From: Flavobacterium sp. SUN052
GTDB lineage: Bacteria; Bacteroidota; Bacteroidia; Flavobacteriales; Flavobacteriaceae
Length of the DNA: 64,000 bases
Assembly: GCF_028867935.1 (NCBI RefSeq)
Contig: NZ_JAPQNS010000003.1
Span: 186,001 to 250,000 of the forward strand
Direction of reading: 5' to 3'
Below, in pieces: positions 63,760-64,000 of this stretch (position 1 is the first letter of the stretch; each line of letters opens with the position of its first letter). The notes beneath the pieces are model-generated. The model saw nothing but the letters and a program-made list of their open reading frames with translations. It was not told the origin of the DNA and made no database searches. The translations under genes were made by a program, and so were the position numbers.

Positions 63760-64000
63760 ATGGCTGATGTTAAGCTTGTTCTGCGCAAGAAACCGAACCG
63801 GGAAGGCAAGTTACCGCTCACTTTGCGGATTACCAAAGACCGCAAAGCCTCTTTTATTTATCTTGGCTACCACTTAGATGAGGCCGATTGGGACGAACAA
63901 AAGCAGCGCGTCAAGAAATCACATCCAAACGCGGTACGGCTTAATAATTTCATCCTCAAGAAGTTATCAGAGGCCAACGACCATACGTTGGAGCTGGAAA
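63760..64000 (+). CDS. Tyrosine recombinase/integrase, N-terminal part (cut by window edge)
   Basis: From ATG 63760, preceded by GGAGG five bases upstream, 80 residues are visible. The protein begins ADVKLVLRKKPNREGKLPLT, with LRITKDRKASFIYLGYHLDE and ADWDEQKQRVKKSHPNAVRL after it. This is the arm-type DNA-binding domain of Bacteroidota integrases (Arm-DNA-bind), followed by the start of the SAM-like domain. The catalytic domain is outside the window. Its position next to the tRNA-Phe fragment identifies it as the integrase of an ICE, prophage or genomic island. Confidence 0.88.
   Translation, partial: MADVKLVLRKKPNREGKLPLTLRITKDRKASFIYLGYHLDEADWDEQKQRVKKSHPNAVRLNNFILKKLSEANDHTLELE

Overview
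The window is chromosomal DNA from a member of the Bacteroidota, most likely order Cytophagales and close to Spirosoma. The reasons are the roughly 50% GC, proteins with C-terminal type IX secretion (T9SS) sorting domains, a CrtZ-type carotenoid hydroxylase, DUF4293 and DUF6934 proteins, MnmD, LytTR regulators, and several promoters of the Bacteroidota form TTG-N17-23-TAnnTTTG. The genus is an inference from gene content, not from a database match. No rRNA and no CRISPR array were seen.

Layout. 1-5456: surface polysaccharide genes. A glycosyltransferase is cut by the left edge. A five-gene minus-strand operon follows, in transcription order glucose-1-phosphate cytidylyltransferase, CDP-glucose 4,6-dehydratase, RmlC-like epimerase, NAD-dependent epimerase/reductase and a family 2 glycosyltransferase. 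It should make and transfer a CDP-linked 6-deoxyhexose. 5679-13827: housekeeping genes (gcvP, an AlbA_2 protein, crtZ, glpD, a DMT transporter and three small genes). 13940-25272: an envelope and secretion region with a membrane-anchored AraC regulator, two paralogous small secreted proteins, an EreA/TIKI-like protein, an outer-membrane beta-barrel receptor, two T9SS cargo proteins and murF. The receptor and one small secreted protein share a 44-bp double-dyad upstream site. 25373-39499: metabolism (crotonase, xylAB, mnmD, PAP2 phosphatase, a FadN-type beta-oxidation enzyme with a MarR regulator, MFS and MMPL transporters). 39505-47912: a pseudogene, lipoproteins, a six-FN3 adhesin-like protein, two tandem collagen-like lipoproteins behind a stand-alone LytTR regulator, and a divergent TPR histidine kinase with a LytTR response regulator. 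47936-63332: an oxidoreductase, PnuC, a CBM48 protein, a Tat-exported TIM barrel protein, an OmpA lipoprotein, a 2031-residue alpha-2-macroglobulin, YdeI, a complete IS110 element, a TPR protein and an RhlE-type helicase. 63540-64000: a displaced tRNA-Phe 3' half next to a tyrosine integrase gene, which is the left edge of an integrative element running out of the window.

The most interesting signal is the IS110 element (about 59719-60979). The non-coding left end upstream of its transposase can fold into two consecutive stem-loops. Loop one carries short stretches matching both flanks of the insertion site, and loop two carries stretches matching both ends of the element. This is what a bridge RNA (target-binding loop, then donor-binding loop) should look like. 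The element sits inside a palindromic intergenic repeat. The window also holds many unrelated hairpin repeats at gene ends, one of which has been absorbed in frame into the receptor gene.
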